Shown here: in pieces, positions 1 to 16,812 of the stretch
How positions within the stretch are numbered: position 1 is the first letter of the stretch
Layout of the letters: every line of letters begins with the position of its first letter
Source: Ceratorhiza oryzae-sativae
Lineage: Eukaryota; Basidiomycota; Agaricomycetes; Cantharellales; Ceratobasidiaceae
Assembly: GCA_030998015.1 (NCBI GenBank)
Contig: JARWMV010000238.1
Span: 868,001 to 932,000, forward strand
Reading direction: 5' to 3'
DNA: 64,000 nt
Notes under the pieces: generated by a model
What the model was told of the DNA's origin: nothing
The model's database searches: none
What the model saw: only the letters and a program-made list of their open reading frames with translations
Made by a program: the position numbers and the translations under genes

Positions 1-3904
<3,904 letters not shown>

Positions 3905-4277
3905 TTCCCTTAATCACTTGATACCTCCTATGTAATTGCATCTCTCACCATGATCCTACAGGACCGCTCCCAAAGCCATGTGTTTTTTTGCTTTTCGCTC
4001 GAATGTATGTGGACGTCAGTAAAACGATTGAATTGAAGTGTATAGCATGAGAATTACCAAGTCCATGACACGATCAAATCCGTCAAGGTCCCCCCCCCAT
4101 GAGGAAAATCAAACGATTATTTGTTCTATGCGCAGCTTGTTTGAGGAAGAACAGCGAAGATATTTTGGAAGAGTATGTAACACTGGAGTACATCCAACGC
4201 ATGTGGCTTCTTAAACAGCTGTTCCCAATTGCTTTATTTTCTAGTACCCAGATGTTCATGCTTCAGTCCGTCCAAAT
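3905..4277. other. Convergent intergenic spacer
   Basis: Tail-to-tail spacer between the deubiquitinase and ATP1, presumably holding both 3' UTRs. It contains a run of C near 4090. I see no coding signal. Confidence 0.6.
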
Positions 4278-6422
<2,145 letters not shown>

Positions 6423-6542
6423 CACTGCGATAGTGTTGGGAGAGCGGGCGAAAGAAACGGTGGGAACGATTTCAAGGAAGCGGCTCGGAAGTAAATATCC
6501 GACCCGATCCGCCCCGGACCACCCGACAACGTTCCTCCACTC
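6423..6542. promoter_or_regulatory. Shared divergent promoter of ATP1 and bL21m
   Basis: Only 120 bp separate the two start codons on opposite strands, so both core promoters and both 5' UTRs must lie here or overlap. Both products are mitochondrial, which suggests co-regulation. This rests on the spacing alone; I did not identify a specific factor site. Confidence 0.6.
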
Positions 6543-7102
6543 ATGCTGGTTAAGCGTACGTCGCGCCGCAGCGTGCTGAACGCATCGTCTGACTAGTTTT
6601 TTCGCTTGATTTTGCAGGACTGTTGACGTTGCTGCGGGCAGAGGGTTCGGGTGGGTCAGCACTTGCTTCATCTGGCCAAAATCTCAATTTGCTTTTAGCT
6701 GGGGCCAGGCATCTCTCCGTCTCAAACCTGGGCCCTCCCCCGGCAGTCGATCTCAATAGTGCGCTGAGCATGATAAAATCACAGCCCTCGCACTATGCAG
6801 TAGCGACGGTCGCCGGCCGGAAATACCTCCTTGCTCCACGGGACCTCTTAACAGTGCCTCGCTTACGCGATGTCCAAGTTGGCGATTCGCTCCATCTCGA
6901 CGCCGTACACGAGTTTGGTTCACGCGATTATGCTCTTCGAGGCACCCTGCCTGTTCGTGTAACTGCAACTGTGCTGGAACACACAAAAGGCCCCATGCTT
7001 GAGATATTCAAAAAGAAGAGGAGAAAAGGCTACGAGAAAACGATCAAACACAAGCAAACCTACACTCGCCTTCGGATCGGGGATATCGAGGTTACAGCTT
7101 AA
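6543..7102 (+). CDS. Mitochondrial large ribosomal subunit protein bL21m
   Basis: Structural protein of the mitoribosome large subunit. Exon 1 is 13 nt (6543-6555, MLVK plus one base), then an intron (GTACGT...TTTGCAG, 6556-6617), then 6618-7102, giving 165 residues. The N-terminus LLTLLRAEGSGG looks like a mitochondrial import signal. The L21 fold follows: YAVATVAGRKYLLAPRDLL, a VGDSLHLDAV strand, TVLEHTKGPMLEIFKKKRRK and KHKQTYTRLRIGDIEV, the last matching the family's GHRQ-x-T-x-x-I tail. The frame is clean. The spliced ATG is preferred over an unspliced start because it restores the leader in frame. Confidence 0.88.
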
Positions 7103-7519
7103 ACTTTGGTGGTCTCGAGTTTTGAAGTTTAAGTCTCGCCTTTTTCGTGTCTTTGCTATAGTCTCCATCTTGGCAAGACCCAGTCTGCTTTATGCATAAA
7201 CCCCGCCTTGTGATGCCCCTGCCGATTGTCTGCTATGACCTCAATCTGACGTACAATCGTCTTTTGTGCTTGACGGAACTGGCACAGTAGATATCCAATA
7301 TTCACATGAATTCTTAAACTTTAGTACATCGCTTCTGGGCAATTCGTCTTTATGTATGCAACACATGGCTGGATGCCCGGCATGTAACGCGGCCGGCGAA
7401 ACGCAACAAAACAGATGTGGATAGGGAGGCACAACCGTGAAGAGCAGGGTAAAAGATAGGGTCAAGAGGGATAGTGTCCAAAGGTGTGGAGGGGACAATT
7501 GAAACGTGATCGGCAGCGT
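7103..7519. other. Convergent intergenic spacer
   Basis: Holds the 3' UTRs of bL21m and the PP2A B subunit. I found no coding or structural signal. Confidence 0.6.
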
Positions 7520-9326
7520 TTATGCAGCACTGTACAAAAACAGGTTATTTGTAGCAGCGATCTGAAGAACTCATCATAAGTATTTTATTGAAACGAATCT
7601 GATCAAGCTCACCGCGATAGTGTTCTCTCGTGGATGCCAGCTTCCGTGGAGGATCTTCTTGTTGAAATCAATCGTGTCCACGTTCATCCCTTGGCGCCCC
7701 GGAGCACCCCCGCGCACGGGTGTCCGTGCTCCTCCCATCCGGTTGGCCCTGAATGCGGACTTGTCTGCCTGTAACAAGACATCATTGTTTCCTTCGACGT
7801 CATATATCCTGAAGTAGTTATGATAGGAGCCTGTCATCACTTGACTAGACACGCGACTCAGCAATCGTTTGTGCTGCTGGATCAATTCAACTTACGAGCC
7901 GTCCCCGCTGAATGAACACTCAAACTTGTCGAAGATGCAGTCGTTCTCGTACAAGTCGCATAACTTCCCACGCAGGTGATCGTGAATATTGATCGTCTTG
8001 ACCGGTCGCCGATCCATATTCATGTCCCAAACCTTGAGGCTCAGGTAGTCACGAGAGAGGATGTACCTTCCGTCTCGACTAAACTTGACGTCCGAGATGG
8101 AGGAAATGATTTCGGAAAAGAATGATCGGTTTGAAGGGTCTTCCTCCTCCTCAAATTCTAAGTAGCAGGGTGGAGAAGCGAGTCAGGAGCATGAAAACGA
8201 AATGTGAAAGGCGTTGCGCACGCTTTGCGTGTCGGTCACATAATGCTTGGTCCCTCATGTCGGCAAGTTTGATCGTGCCCTTGGAACTCGAGTACATAAA
8301 AGTGTTGCAGTCGATGGGGTGGAACTCTGCTGCAGTGATAACCTCAGTAAGCTCCTCCATGTTGACGGGCTTGATGTCGACAATGTCTAGAGGTTACGTT
8401 CAGAGCTTATTCGGACAAGGTCAGAACCTTCTGAAGCTCACTAAAGCTCTGATCATGAATGCCGAGATTCCAGAGGTTAATGCGCAAGTCATCCGCACTA
8501 ATGTACGTCTCGCCATCGGAATTGATCGAGATCGAGTTAATGTGGTACGCGTGTGCGTTGGCATAAATCTTCCGGGGAATCGCTGCCACGACCGCGTCTC
8601 CTGCTGTCATTTTCGGGAGTTTCAGCCCGGCCGCAGTGGTTGGGGCAGGCGTTGCTCGTTGACCGTTGTGTAGGTTAGATTCAGAGACTTGTTTGATCGT
8701 CTTCTCGTGTACCTTCCATAACTTGATCGTTTTGTCTAAACCGATCGCGCGATGCGTAAGCGGGTGGCTAGTCATGAGCCAGATAAGAAGACCGTTCGCA
8801 CCATTTGTGGAAAGCAAAAAGTGAGCAGCGTTTTGCCTTTTGCACCATTTTATCCTGTTAATCTTTTCCTCAATCTCGAGTGACTTGAGGTAGTCAAACT
8901 CTGGCTCATGGGACTGGAACTCGGTGTAGAACTTGTATTCACAGCCTCGTTTCTGTGGTTCCAAACGTGGAAAACGTCAGCCTTTCTGCTTGCGACGGTG
9001 GAGGAAAAACACAGCACTCGCGCGACGCGTGTGGAGAGCGGAGAAAAGATATGACACAAATCCAGGGACCGTGACCAACCTGGGTGTTTCGCTCGAATAA
9101 GACCACTCGGCCGCCCTTGTCTCCCGTGGCAAGGTAGTCGCCCGTGTGGTCAAACTCGACGGTGGAGATGATGTCCGCTAGAGTGGGGGAAATGATGGTC
9201 AGACGTCACTTGCGCGTTAATATGGTGGTACACACCCTCGGTGATGTCCTCGACCTCACCCTTGTCGCCAAAGCACTGTGCAAACCGCCAGGGCCCCGAG
9301 CCAGAAGCATTGTCAGCACTGTCCAT
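7520..9326 (-). CDS. CDC55: Protein phosphatase 2A regulatory B55 subunit (Cdc55/Pab1 type)
   Basis: WD40 beta-propeller that gives the PP2A A/C core its substrate specificity, acting in mitotic exit, morphogenesis and stress signalling. Starts [20 protein letters not shown] and shows the family hallmarks [57 protein letters not shown], the DKTIKLWKV strand, [20 protein letters not shown], and [19 protein letters not shown]. It ends [13 protein letters not shown] plus [12 protein letters not shown]. One intron, between LLSTN and DKTIK, preserves frame, so an unspliced translation reads straight through it. Splicing gives a complete B55 with no lesion. Head-to-head with COX9. Confidence 0.95.
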
Positions 9327-9463
9327 AGTGATGTTGTGGTTGTGGATAAGCGCAGGTCTAGTCGGGTGAGTCTGTCGGCTTAGGGCTTGTGCTTATGTAA
9401 TCGACTAGACTCGACCGGCGGCTTCCGGATCCGCTCATCTCGACCACCACCACCGCTCGCATT
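9327..9463. promoter_or_regulatory. Divergent promoter of PP2A-B55 and COX9
   Basis: 137 bp between opposed start codons; it must hold both core promoters. No motif was identified. Confidence 0.5.
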
Positions 9464-9760
9464 ATGGCCATCGCTCCCATCACCGGAAAGCTGCGCAAGC
9501 GCCTTATTCTTGACCTCTCCGCCTCTATCGGGCTCGCTGTCTCTGCAGGCTATGGTTATTGGTGCGTTTCTTCGCTCGTTCGTCTCTCACTCGTTCTCAC
9601 CCTGCTGTCCAGGTATGGCATCCATCTCCCATCCGGTATGACCCATCCGCTGGGAGAAACAACTCTGCATAATATTTTGCTAATATTTGCTCTATTTCTA
9701 GTTCGCCAACGCGAGCAATTCTACGTCAAGCTTGCTCAACAAGCCAAGGAACAGTCATAG
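9464..9760 (+). CDS. COX9: Cytochrome c oxidase subunit VIIa (yeast Cox9 homologue)
   Basis: Small inner-membrane subunit of respiratory complex IV. Three exons (9464-9561, 9613-9635, 9702-9760) give a 59-residue protein. It starts MAIAPITGKLRKRLILDL, closely matching the fungal Cox9 N-terminus (M-x-IAPITG-x-x-(K/R)-R), continues through one transmembrane helix (SIGLAVSAGYGYWYGIHL) and ends in the charged tail RQREQFYVKLAQQAKEQS. Length equals that of the yeast protein. The middle exon is only 23 nt. A prediction that ignores the introns yields a spurious 98-residue protein. Confidence 0.93.
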   Translation: MAIAPITGKLRKRLILDLSASIGLAVSAGYGYWCVSSLVRLSLVLTLLSRYGIHLPSGMTHPLGETTLHNILLIFALFLVRQREQFYVKLAQQAKEQS

Positions 9761-9953
9761 GTGGAAATAGGCAAACAGGAGTCATGTATGCCGCATTAAA
9801 ATTCCAATCGAATCATTTGTTATCGCATATTCTTATCGCCCGTGCGTATTCGGCCAAGTATATGGCCAGCTCAACAAGTAATACATACAAGATATCCACA
9901 ATGGTAAAATACTGATGATATGATAAGCAAGAGACGAGAGCACCAAGAAAACT

Positions 9954-11537
9954 CTATTGTCGAATACTTTTATCCCTAAGCCGATGCGACTGTAGCTTCT
10001 CGCAGTTGGGCAGAGGTTCTCTTCGAATGCTTTCCATCTTGTCCCAATCCGCGCCAAACCCGAAAAAGCCTTGATGTTGCTGGACCCGATGCTCTCGATG
10101 TTCAATGTCCGTCCGACAGAGATTATATAGATGGTCCTCATATTGCCGCTCGACCATTCGTTCAAAATTGCGCAGCTGTGCAACGTCCTTTTGGTTCTTT
10201 TCACCGTCGGCGGATTGGACGCGCTCCGCTGCCTTGCCCACAGGATGTTGCGCCCAATCCGCAGAGACAAAATACGGAACGTCCAGACGGGACGTCGTTC
10301 GCGCGACGTTAAACTGGCTAGCCTTGTCCCACCGGAATGAGGGGGTGGTGGGAGTGTTGTCCGTCATCATAGAAATGAGACTCGAAAAGAGGGAAATCGC
10401 GAGCAGGGCAATGAGTGGAAGGAGCTGAACCAAAAGTGACTTTCCGTCGGCAAGCTCGGGGCCTCTCCTAGCCTCCTGGGGCTGCGGTCGTTGTTGAAAA
10501 CGGTGCATGCGGATGCCCGGTCCTCCAAACGAAGCTGTAAATACTATATAGTGTGTTCAGTTTAATTTACTAATAGACATCACAATAAGACGCACCAGGG
10601 CCTCCGCCAAAGCCGTTCCCAAACCCAGCCTGGAAACCTGGACCAAATGCACCACCACCACCGAAAAACATGTTGAATATATCTACGCACGAAGAGTCAA
10701 GTAACAGGAACACAAGCCTCACAAACCAACATACCTTCAGGATTAATCTCTTCTTCGAAGAACATGTGGCTGCCTGGTCGCATATGCATTCCACCCATGC
10801 CGCTCCCCGCTGAGCGGCCGCCCCCTCCCCTCTGTTCTGGATCGCCGCCGACTTGATCATACACACTTCGCTTTTGTGGATCGGATAGGATCGTAAACGC
10901 TTTGGAGACGACTGAAAACCACCCATATATAAGACATATTCCCATCGTCAAATCGGTGACATACGTTTGAATGCCTCGTCAGCGCCAGGAGCATTGTTTT
11001 TATCAGGATGTAGTTGCAAAGCAAGCTATTGGAGATTAGCACCAATGCCATCCCTAATAGAACACTCGTACTGACCTTTCGATAAGCCTTTTTAACCTCT
11101 CCATCATCCGCCTCCTTGGACACCGCAAGAATTTCGTAGTAGGCTGTTGCAGCACATGACCTGACCCGTTTCACAACTGCGGCCTGCTCCGCTGTCCACT
11201 TCTTCTCCCCACCCGAGGCGTCCGCACTCGGCTCCACCTTTTCCTTTCCCTTTCGATGATGTGCACCAGCGGCCGACGGATGGGTTTCGGCGCCAGAGCT
11301 GCTTGCGGTCGTCCCACCAGAAGATGCGTCAGGCAGAGAGTCGAGGAACGCCTTGGCCTCGGGTGTTGGATGGATTCGCAGCGACTTGTCGGCCAGCCGG
11401 CGGGCTTCTGAGATGTTTCCGCCCTCAAGATGTTTTTGTGCAAGCCTGAGGCTTTTGAGTGCGCCTTCCTTCTCAGCATCCTGTGGGAACCATGAGTGAT
11501 TCGGCCTGGAAACACATTACCGTTATATAATTACCAT
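9954..11537 (-). CDS. ER-membrane DnaJ co-chaperone (DNAJB12/14, Hlj1-like)
   Basis: Hsp40 that recruits Hsp70 to the cytosolic face of the ER, typically for ERAD. The N-terminus MDAEKEGALKSLRLAQKHLE matches the DNAJB12 leader. The J domain begins YYEILAVSKEADDGEVKKAY, carries the obligatory HPD (LHPDKNN) and ends FTILSDPQKRSVYDQVGGDP. A Gly-rich segment (FGGGGAFGPGFQAGFGNG) follows, then a transmembrane helix (LLVQLLPLIALLAISLFSSL) and a C-terminal domain of the DUF1977 type (ARTTSRLDVPYFVSADW). The inferred start ATG (11535-11537) is the last codon of exon 1 and is followed at once by an intron; the next exon opens GATGCTGAG. The frame is intact. Confidence 0.85.
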
Positions 11538-11710
11538 CGTAATTGTCGCCCGATGTCGAGGAGAGATGGGGTAGTTTGTGAGGTGCGAAAGGACACGTAT
11601 GCTCACAAGACGGCCAAGTCGAGGAGATGATGCACCCGACGCGGCGCCAGCCGCCAGGCGCTAATACACTTTCTGCCCCTCGCTCGCGTGGCTACCTCAC
11701 GCCTTCCACC

Positions 11711-12726
11711 ATGTCTACAGTAACGCTCTTTGTCTCATCGCCGGATACCTATTCGGAGCGCAGATATGACTTGCATCTGACCATCGGACAACTCAAGGTG
11801 CAGTTTTATAGCAACCCCTCCATCCATGGATCTAAGCAAAAGTCTCATTAGGGCAAACTGGAGTCTGTCACTGGAATCGCGCCAGAATCCCAGCGTCTGA
11901 CCGTACACCGCACCGGAGACGCGTCAGATTCGACTCCTCTCCATGTTCTCGATGACGATACCCGTCCTCTCGGTTTTTACAGTCTGTCCGACATGATGCT
12001 GCTCAAGGTACGTAATTGGATGGGCTCTGTCGATTAATATCAGTGCATATATCAAATGGATTTCTCGCAGGTCGCAGACACCAACGTCCATTCCCTTACT
12101 GGCCAATTCACGGACGTGTCAGGCGTGGAGAAGTTTGAATTGACCGATGAGGAATACCAAAAGCGAAAGGGTACGAGTTACCACATCTTAACTTTCTTAT
12201 TTACTGGATCCTCCTGACGCGTTGTGATCTGGATTAGACACCGTTCTCGCGTATAAACAAGTCCACAAAATTGGCCGCTTCGCCGACTCGACTCAACAAT
12301 CAGCTTCCCAAGTGTACACTGCCCCACCCGAAATGAAACCTGGAGCCCGGTGCAAGGTCGAATCTGAACCAGGTGATAATGACGCAAAACGGGGTGTCAT
12401 TAGGTTTGTCGGACAGACTAAATTTGGCAAAGCCGGTACGTGTGTAGCGGCTACACGTTGTCGTGATAGTGTAACTGACGTATTGTGCAGGAACTGGTGA
12501 TTGGATTGGTATCGAGTGCGACGAACCTCTGGGCAAGAATGATGGGTCGTGAGTTCCTCAGTCAGAGCGTTATTTAGATGCCTGATGGTTGGCGGGTTTT
12601 AGGGTGCAAGGAGAGCGTTATTTTACTTGCAACGACAAGCATGGCATATTTGTGCGACCTGATCGCGTGGTTGTTGGAGACTTTCCGCCAGTTGACCCAT
12701 TTGCCGACGAAGAGTTTGAGATGTAG
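11711..12726 (+). CDS. ALF1: Tubulin-folding cofactor B (Alf1/TBCB)
   Basis: Captures alpha-tubulin released from the chaperonin and, with TBCE, supports heterodimer assembly and turnover. The N-terminus is a ubiquitin-like domain (VTLFVSSPDTYSERRYDLHL to PLGFYSLSDMMLLKV). A charged linker leads to a C-terminal CAP-Gly domain: GARCKVE, RGVIRFVGQTKFGKAGTGDW, IGIECDEPLGKNDGSVQG and RYFTCNDKHGIFVRPDRVVV. It ends in an acidic tail FADEEFEM, where the family normally has its EEVD/EEI-like terminus. Introns are 50-70 bp and all frames join cleanly. Divergent from the DnaJ gene across about 170 bp. Confidence 0.92.
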
Positions 12727-12917
12727 GTCATCCTATTGACCAGTTGTAAATGAAATTAGTCACCGTCAAGATTAACCAATTGCTGATGCGCATGTACCTA
12801 CACGAGCATGGTTACATTTATTTCACATGCGCATATACATAAAATACAATATGTGTTTCGCGACAAGCGAAGCGCAGAGTGCCCAGTGAGAACAGACTAG
12901 TCCCCACTATGCATCAC

Positions 12918-14400
12918 CTAGTCGGAATCAATAATAATAACATTACGGCCGCTCATTACCTCGTTTGCAAGGGGCGAGCTTCCAAGCCCTGCATGGAATT
13001 GCAACAACGCCACTCTTTGTGGCATCAGTTGAGCTGATTTAGCCCCTTTCCATTTCATCTTTTTCATCTGCTTGATCTTCTCTTGAACCATATGGGCATC
13101 AAGCTTGTCCTGTCGCGCCTTGAGCTCATCGCCAGACATCCAACGTACAGCGCGCGATCCGTTTGTGCTCCAGCTCCATGGTTCTCTTTGAGCAGTCACT
13201 ATCGGGTCAACTCTAATTACCCCTTGCGCATCCGAATTGGCTCAAGAACGACACGCTTGCCAAACGCCTTTTCCGCCCCGTCCAGGGAAACTAAACGCTT
13301 CTTCTTAATGGGTACGCCTTGACACCCTCGCAATGCGGAGTTCCAATGACACTCAAGTACGCTTCGAGTCGGCCCATAGCATCAACAGCATAGTCATCGA
13401 TGCTCGTAACCGTCCAAGTTGAATCCGACGACACCGATTGTGGCGAGTCAATAGAGCCCACCGACGTTGAAACAGAAGGCAAGGACTCCATTGCTTGAGA
13501 AAGTGGCGCCGCATCCCATGTCGAAAAAGGCAAGAGGCTGGCTGGTGGAGGAGGCATCGAACCAGGAATCGAAATCCTCGATGGCGGCAGGTGACAATTT
13601 TGGTTCAGAAGCTTGCGGAAATGAACGACCCCAGAGGCTTCTCCAGCTCCAGCCTGATTTGACCGGTTTAGGTTCAAGAGTTAGTGTTTCTGGAAGCTGC
13701 GGTGCGGTGAGACTTTGACCCGGTACAGCTGGACAGTATGAAGTCTTGAACGTTTCCAGACCGCCCTGCGATCAGAATTAGGGGTGTAACGAAGTGCGGA
13801 TAGGCTAAACTTTACATTTTGTGCCCGTATTATGTCAAAGTATTGGTTCACGACCGCTCCGAAGCTAAGGAGGGTTCGAGCATTTCTCAGCTTGTTATGG
13901 TCAGTCGTCTGCGGCAGAGTGATCGGATCAGGCACCAGACCCGAGTGCCTCGATGTACTAGAGTTACCTGGCGTGCTTGAACCATTTCTTTCAGGTTGAT
14001 GCCCAGACTTGCAGAGTCCTTCCAGATTTGGTGTGGCCAGTACTGATACATGGTTGGCTAACGCATCGAGCCGAATTTGTTTTGAAACTATGAACGCACC
14101 TTGGTTTGGGCTTGGTTCAGCTTGATCTCAACTCCATAATACCAGGCCAGGTACAGATACTCGACGGATAGTGAAGCAACCACGGTGCGGGCTTCTGGTT
14201 CCAGTATAATTCCGTATTGCTCTGACTAAATACAGCCGATTCAGAGGTTGTATGGCAAAGAGCTGGAAGAGCTACTTAACGTATGAAACGAGATTGTTGA
14301 GAATTACCATTGCTGCATAATGTTGCGCACTCCCACTGGGTAGTTCATCTCGAATTCTTGCGGCCAAGGCGACTGCATCCACGGGGGTTCGGACCGACAT
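12918..14400 (-). CDS. Hypothetical protein, Ser/Pro-rich
   Basis: I do not recognise this protein. The predicted start MSVRTPVDAVALAARIRDEL is followed by exons giving EQYGIILEPEARTVVASLSV, YLYLAWYYGVEIKLNQAQTK, YQYWPHQIWKDSASLGIN, a stretch with RNARTLLSFGAVVNQYFDII, a serine-rich piece (GSIDSPQSVSSDSTWTVTS), then SLDGAEKAFGKRVVLEPIR and a basic C-terminal part (ELKARQDKLDAHMVQEKIKQ) ending in NVIIIDSD. The frame breaks in the run of four C at 13220-13223 (plus strand); one added base joins the two reading frames without a stop. The exon chain is least certain around 13400-13950. Confidence 0.5.
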
Positions 14401-14986
14401 TCTCAGCAAGTGCGCTAGCCGTACGGCGAGAGTAGGTGGGGGCGCCAAGATGAAGAGTCCTAATAGGGGCTAATTAACCCATTACAAATATTAGACTCAA
14501 GATAGGGGCCAGCCCGCCGCGTCTGGAGGGACGTGGCGGATTAAGGGATGAAGGCGCCAACTAAGTCCGATAAAGGCATGGAGTCTGAACACGGAGGTTG
14601 GACGGCGGGTTTCAGAGCAAGGTGTTAGGACTTTAGGATGGGCCGATGCCGGAGGGTCCCGTTACAGTTGCTAGGAGAAAGGTCCGCACTCGGATAAAGG
14701 GATGCCAAGGAACATTGAGTTCGTCTTGAAACCGATGGACACAACGCGAAGTGGGCCGCCGTGGCGCTGCTTCGAGTGACGCTGTCAGTCATGCCAATGC
14801 AGTTGGCTTTTATCAGGAAGGATGTTTTACTTAGGGGTTCAGATCAGATTACTTGTTCCATTTTAGGAAAACAGTACATAGACACCAGCAGACACCAACG
14901 ACGGGATAATTATAACAAAGTATAGACCAAGTGAACAGCTATAGTACAAATCGAAGATATAAAGACGAACATAAAAATACAAAAAT
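14401..14986. other. Intergenic region
   Basis: 586 bp upstream of the hypothetical gene and downstream of the RING gene, both on the minus strand; it presumably contains the former's promoter. Stop-rich in all frames, and no feature recognised. Confidence 0.5.
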
Positions 14987-16586
14987 CTATGATATCGACC
15001 GAGACGAACGCTTACAACTTTTAGATAAACTTGCTGGGAGGGAAGAGCCAGAGTTATCAGCGGTACTTGGTGTCTTGTCAATGTCACACTCCAGCGGTCT
15101 CTTCCGGCTGTTCTTCATTTCTTTAATCCTATCCGCCATCACTACCCGCGCCTTCCAGTCAGGAGGCACCCAACCTTCCTTTACACCCTGCTGTCGCGCG
15201 GTTCTGAGGCGTTTTGAGAATCGCTCATCTAGTGCGGTCTCCCGAGCTGCTTGTTCTTCGGGGCCAAGAGGGCAGGGAGGCTAGCGGTAGACGTAGTGGT
15301 GGAAACGGAAGCGTCGGATAGCTTTCGCTTTTTTGAGGATGAGGCACGGGCTAAGGGCTGAGCAGGAGGAGGTCCGTAAATGACTGTTTGAGAATCGTCA
15401 TCATCGCTATCAGCGTCATGGGTGGCGTTGATATTTGGGTGCGCGATGCCGAAGGCTGTCTAGAGGACCCGGGGAGGGCAATGGTTGGGACGGAAAACGC
15501 CGCAGAGATTTCGGCTTCGTCCGCGGTGCTGGTATTAGATAGAATCTCGAGGGAATCGTCCGATTGGGCACAACAGCATGAACGACGTTTACTCGCGGAT
15601 GACGATTGCCTCTTGGCATAGTACTAGTAACTGTGATTTAGCAATATTATTTAGCATGTACTGAATGGCTTACCTTTTTCTTATACTTGAGCTTGCGTTG
15701 TGTCTGATTCTGCACCTCTTTCTGCAAGACCGAAATTTGGGACCTTAATATGCTAACGGCCCCCTCGGCACGTATTGACTCGGTATAGCGGCGCTCTTCG
15801 AGTGCATTGGCTTGTTGCTCCCATTGGGCAGCTCTGGCCTCGGCTCGTTTCGCAAGTTTCTCCCAGCGACTTGCTTCTCGTTGTGCATCCGCAATCTCGA
15901 GCTCGGCTTGTCGAAAGCGGGCCTCATAGGTAGCCACTTCGTTGCGATACATGTCAACTTCCATCCTGGTTTGACGTTGAAGCTCCTTTGCACTATCGAG
16001 TCGCACAGCGTAGACGAGCTTGCGGCGTAGATCGGTAATTGCTGTCAGCAGGACATCTAGTGCTTCCTGCAAGCACCCTTTAGTATTATTTGCTAGACAT
16101 GATTGCGAAAGGCTCACACTGGTCTGCTTTGATTGATCTACGCCCACAAACCATTGCTCTGCGCTCGTCACGATCTTCTTGAGTTCCGGTTCGGTGCTTT
16201 CCACGCCCAAGGCCGAGGCAGCGTCCGCAATAGCTTGCGCTTGGCCGAGCTGGGAGTCTGACAAGGCCAGGCCAGAGCTCCGCTGGCATCGCTGAGCAAA
16301 GACGAGCTTGAAGCGAGGGAGTGAACGGGGGTGGGCAGGTAGACACGATATACGTCTTGGGGGGCGCACTCGGTGCGGCAAATCCCACAGAGGTGATTGG
16401 TTTGGCCGCGCTTGACGGTTCTCGGGAGGCAAGCACTGCACATAATGACCTGAAAATCGCACGGAAAGTTAAGGGGGGGGGAGTTGGGATTTTGTAGGCT
16501 GGCAACTGACCACACTTGAGGGCAACCGGGGCGTGTTTTGGCTTGTCGAGTGGCTCGTAGCATGTCGGGCACTGGTAGTCTGGCAT
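14987..16586 (-). CDS. RING-like zinc finger and coiled-coil protein, frame disrupted
   Basis: Probably a ubiquitin E3-type protein. Start MPDYQCPTCYEPLDKPKHAP supplies the first CxxC of a RING. After an intron the next exon gives MCSACLPRTVKRGQTNHLCG and ICRTEC, the second half. A helical region follows (LGQAQAIADAASALGVES; RKLVYAVRLDSAKELQRQTR; EIADAQREASRWEKLAKRAE) and then a charged C-terminal part (PPDWKARVVMADRIKEMKNS). These pieces lie in different frames: breaks occur between the CG(H) ligand and MCSAC, between the RING and the coiled coil (16290-16340), near 15440-15480, and near 15260, where one added G restores sequence. With at least three breaks it is either a decaying gene or the worst-hit locus for sequencing indels. 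Divergent from NTO1. Confidence 0.6.
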
Positions 16587-16812
16587 GACGGGCGGATGTG
16601 GTGGGAGGGGCGATGATGGCCGGGCGACGCTGCAGCGGTGGATATAATAGCGCGGCGACGGCCCAGCCACAAAGGTCCGAGCGCGGTGTCCGGCACCCTC
16701 GAAGCCACTGCACGACCACTTCATTTGGCCCGATCCAGATGATGCACGAAGTCTGTTTGGCCGGTCACGTGGCCATCCGTCAGGTGGCCGATGCTCACGC
16801 TCAGCCACCACC
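16587..16812. promoter_or_regulatory. Divergent promoter of the RING gene and NTO1
   Basis: 226 bp between opposed start codons, GC-rich, with no identified motif. Confidence 0.4.
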
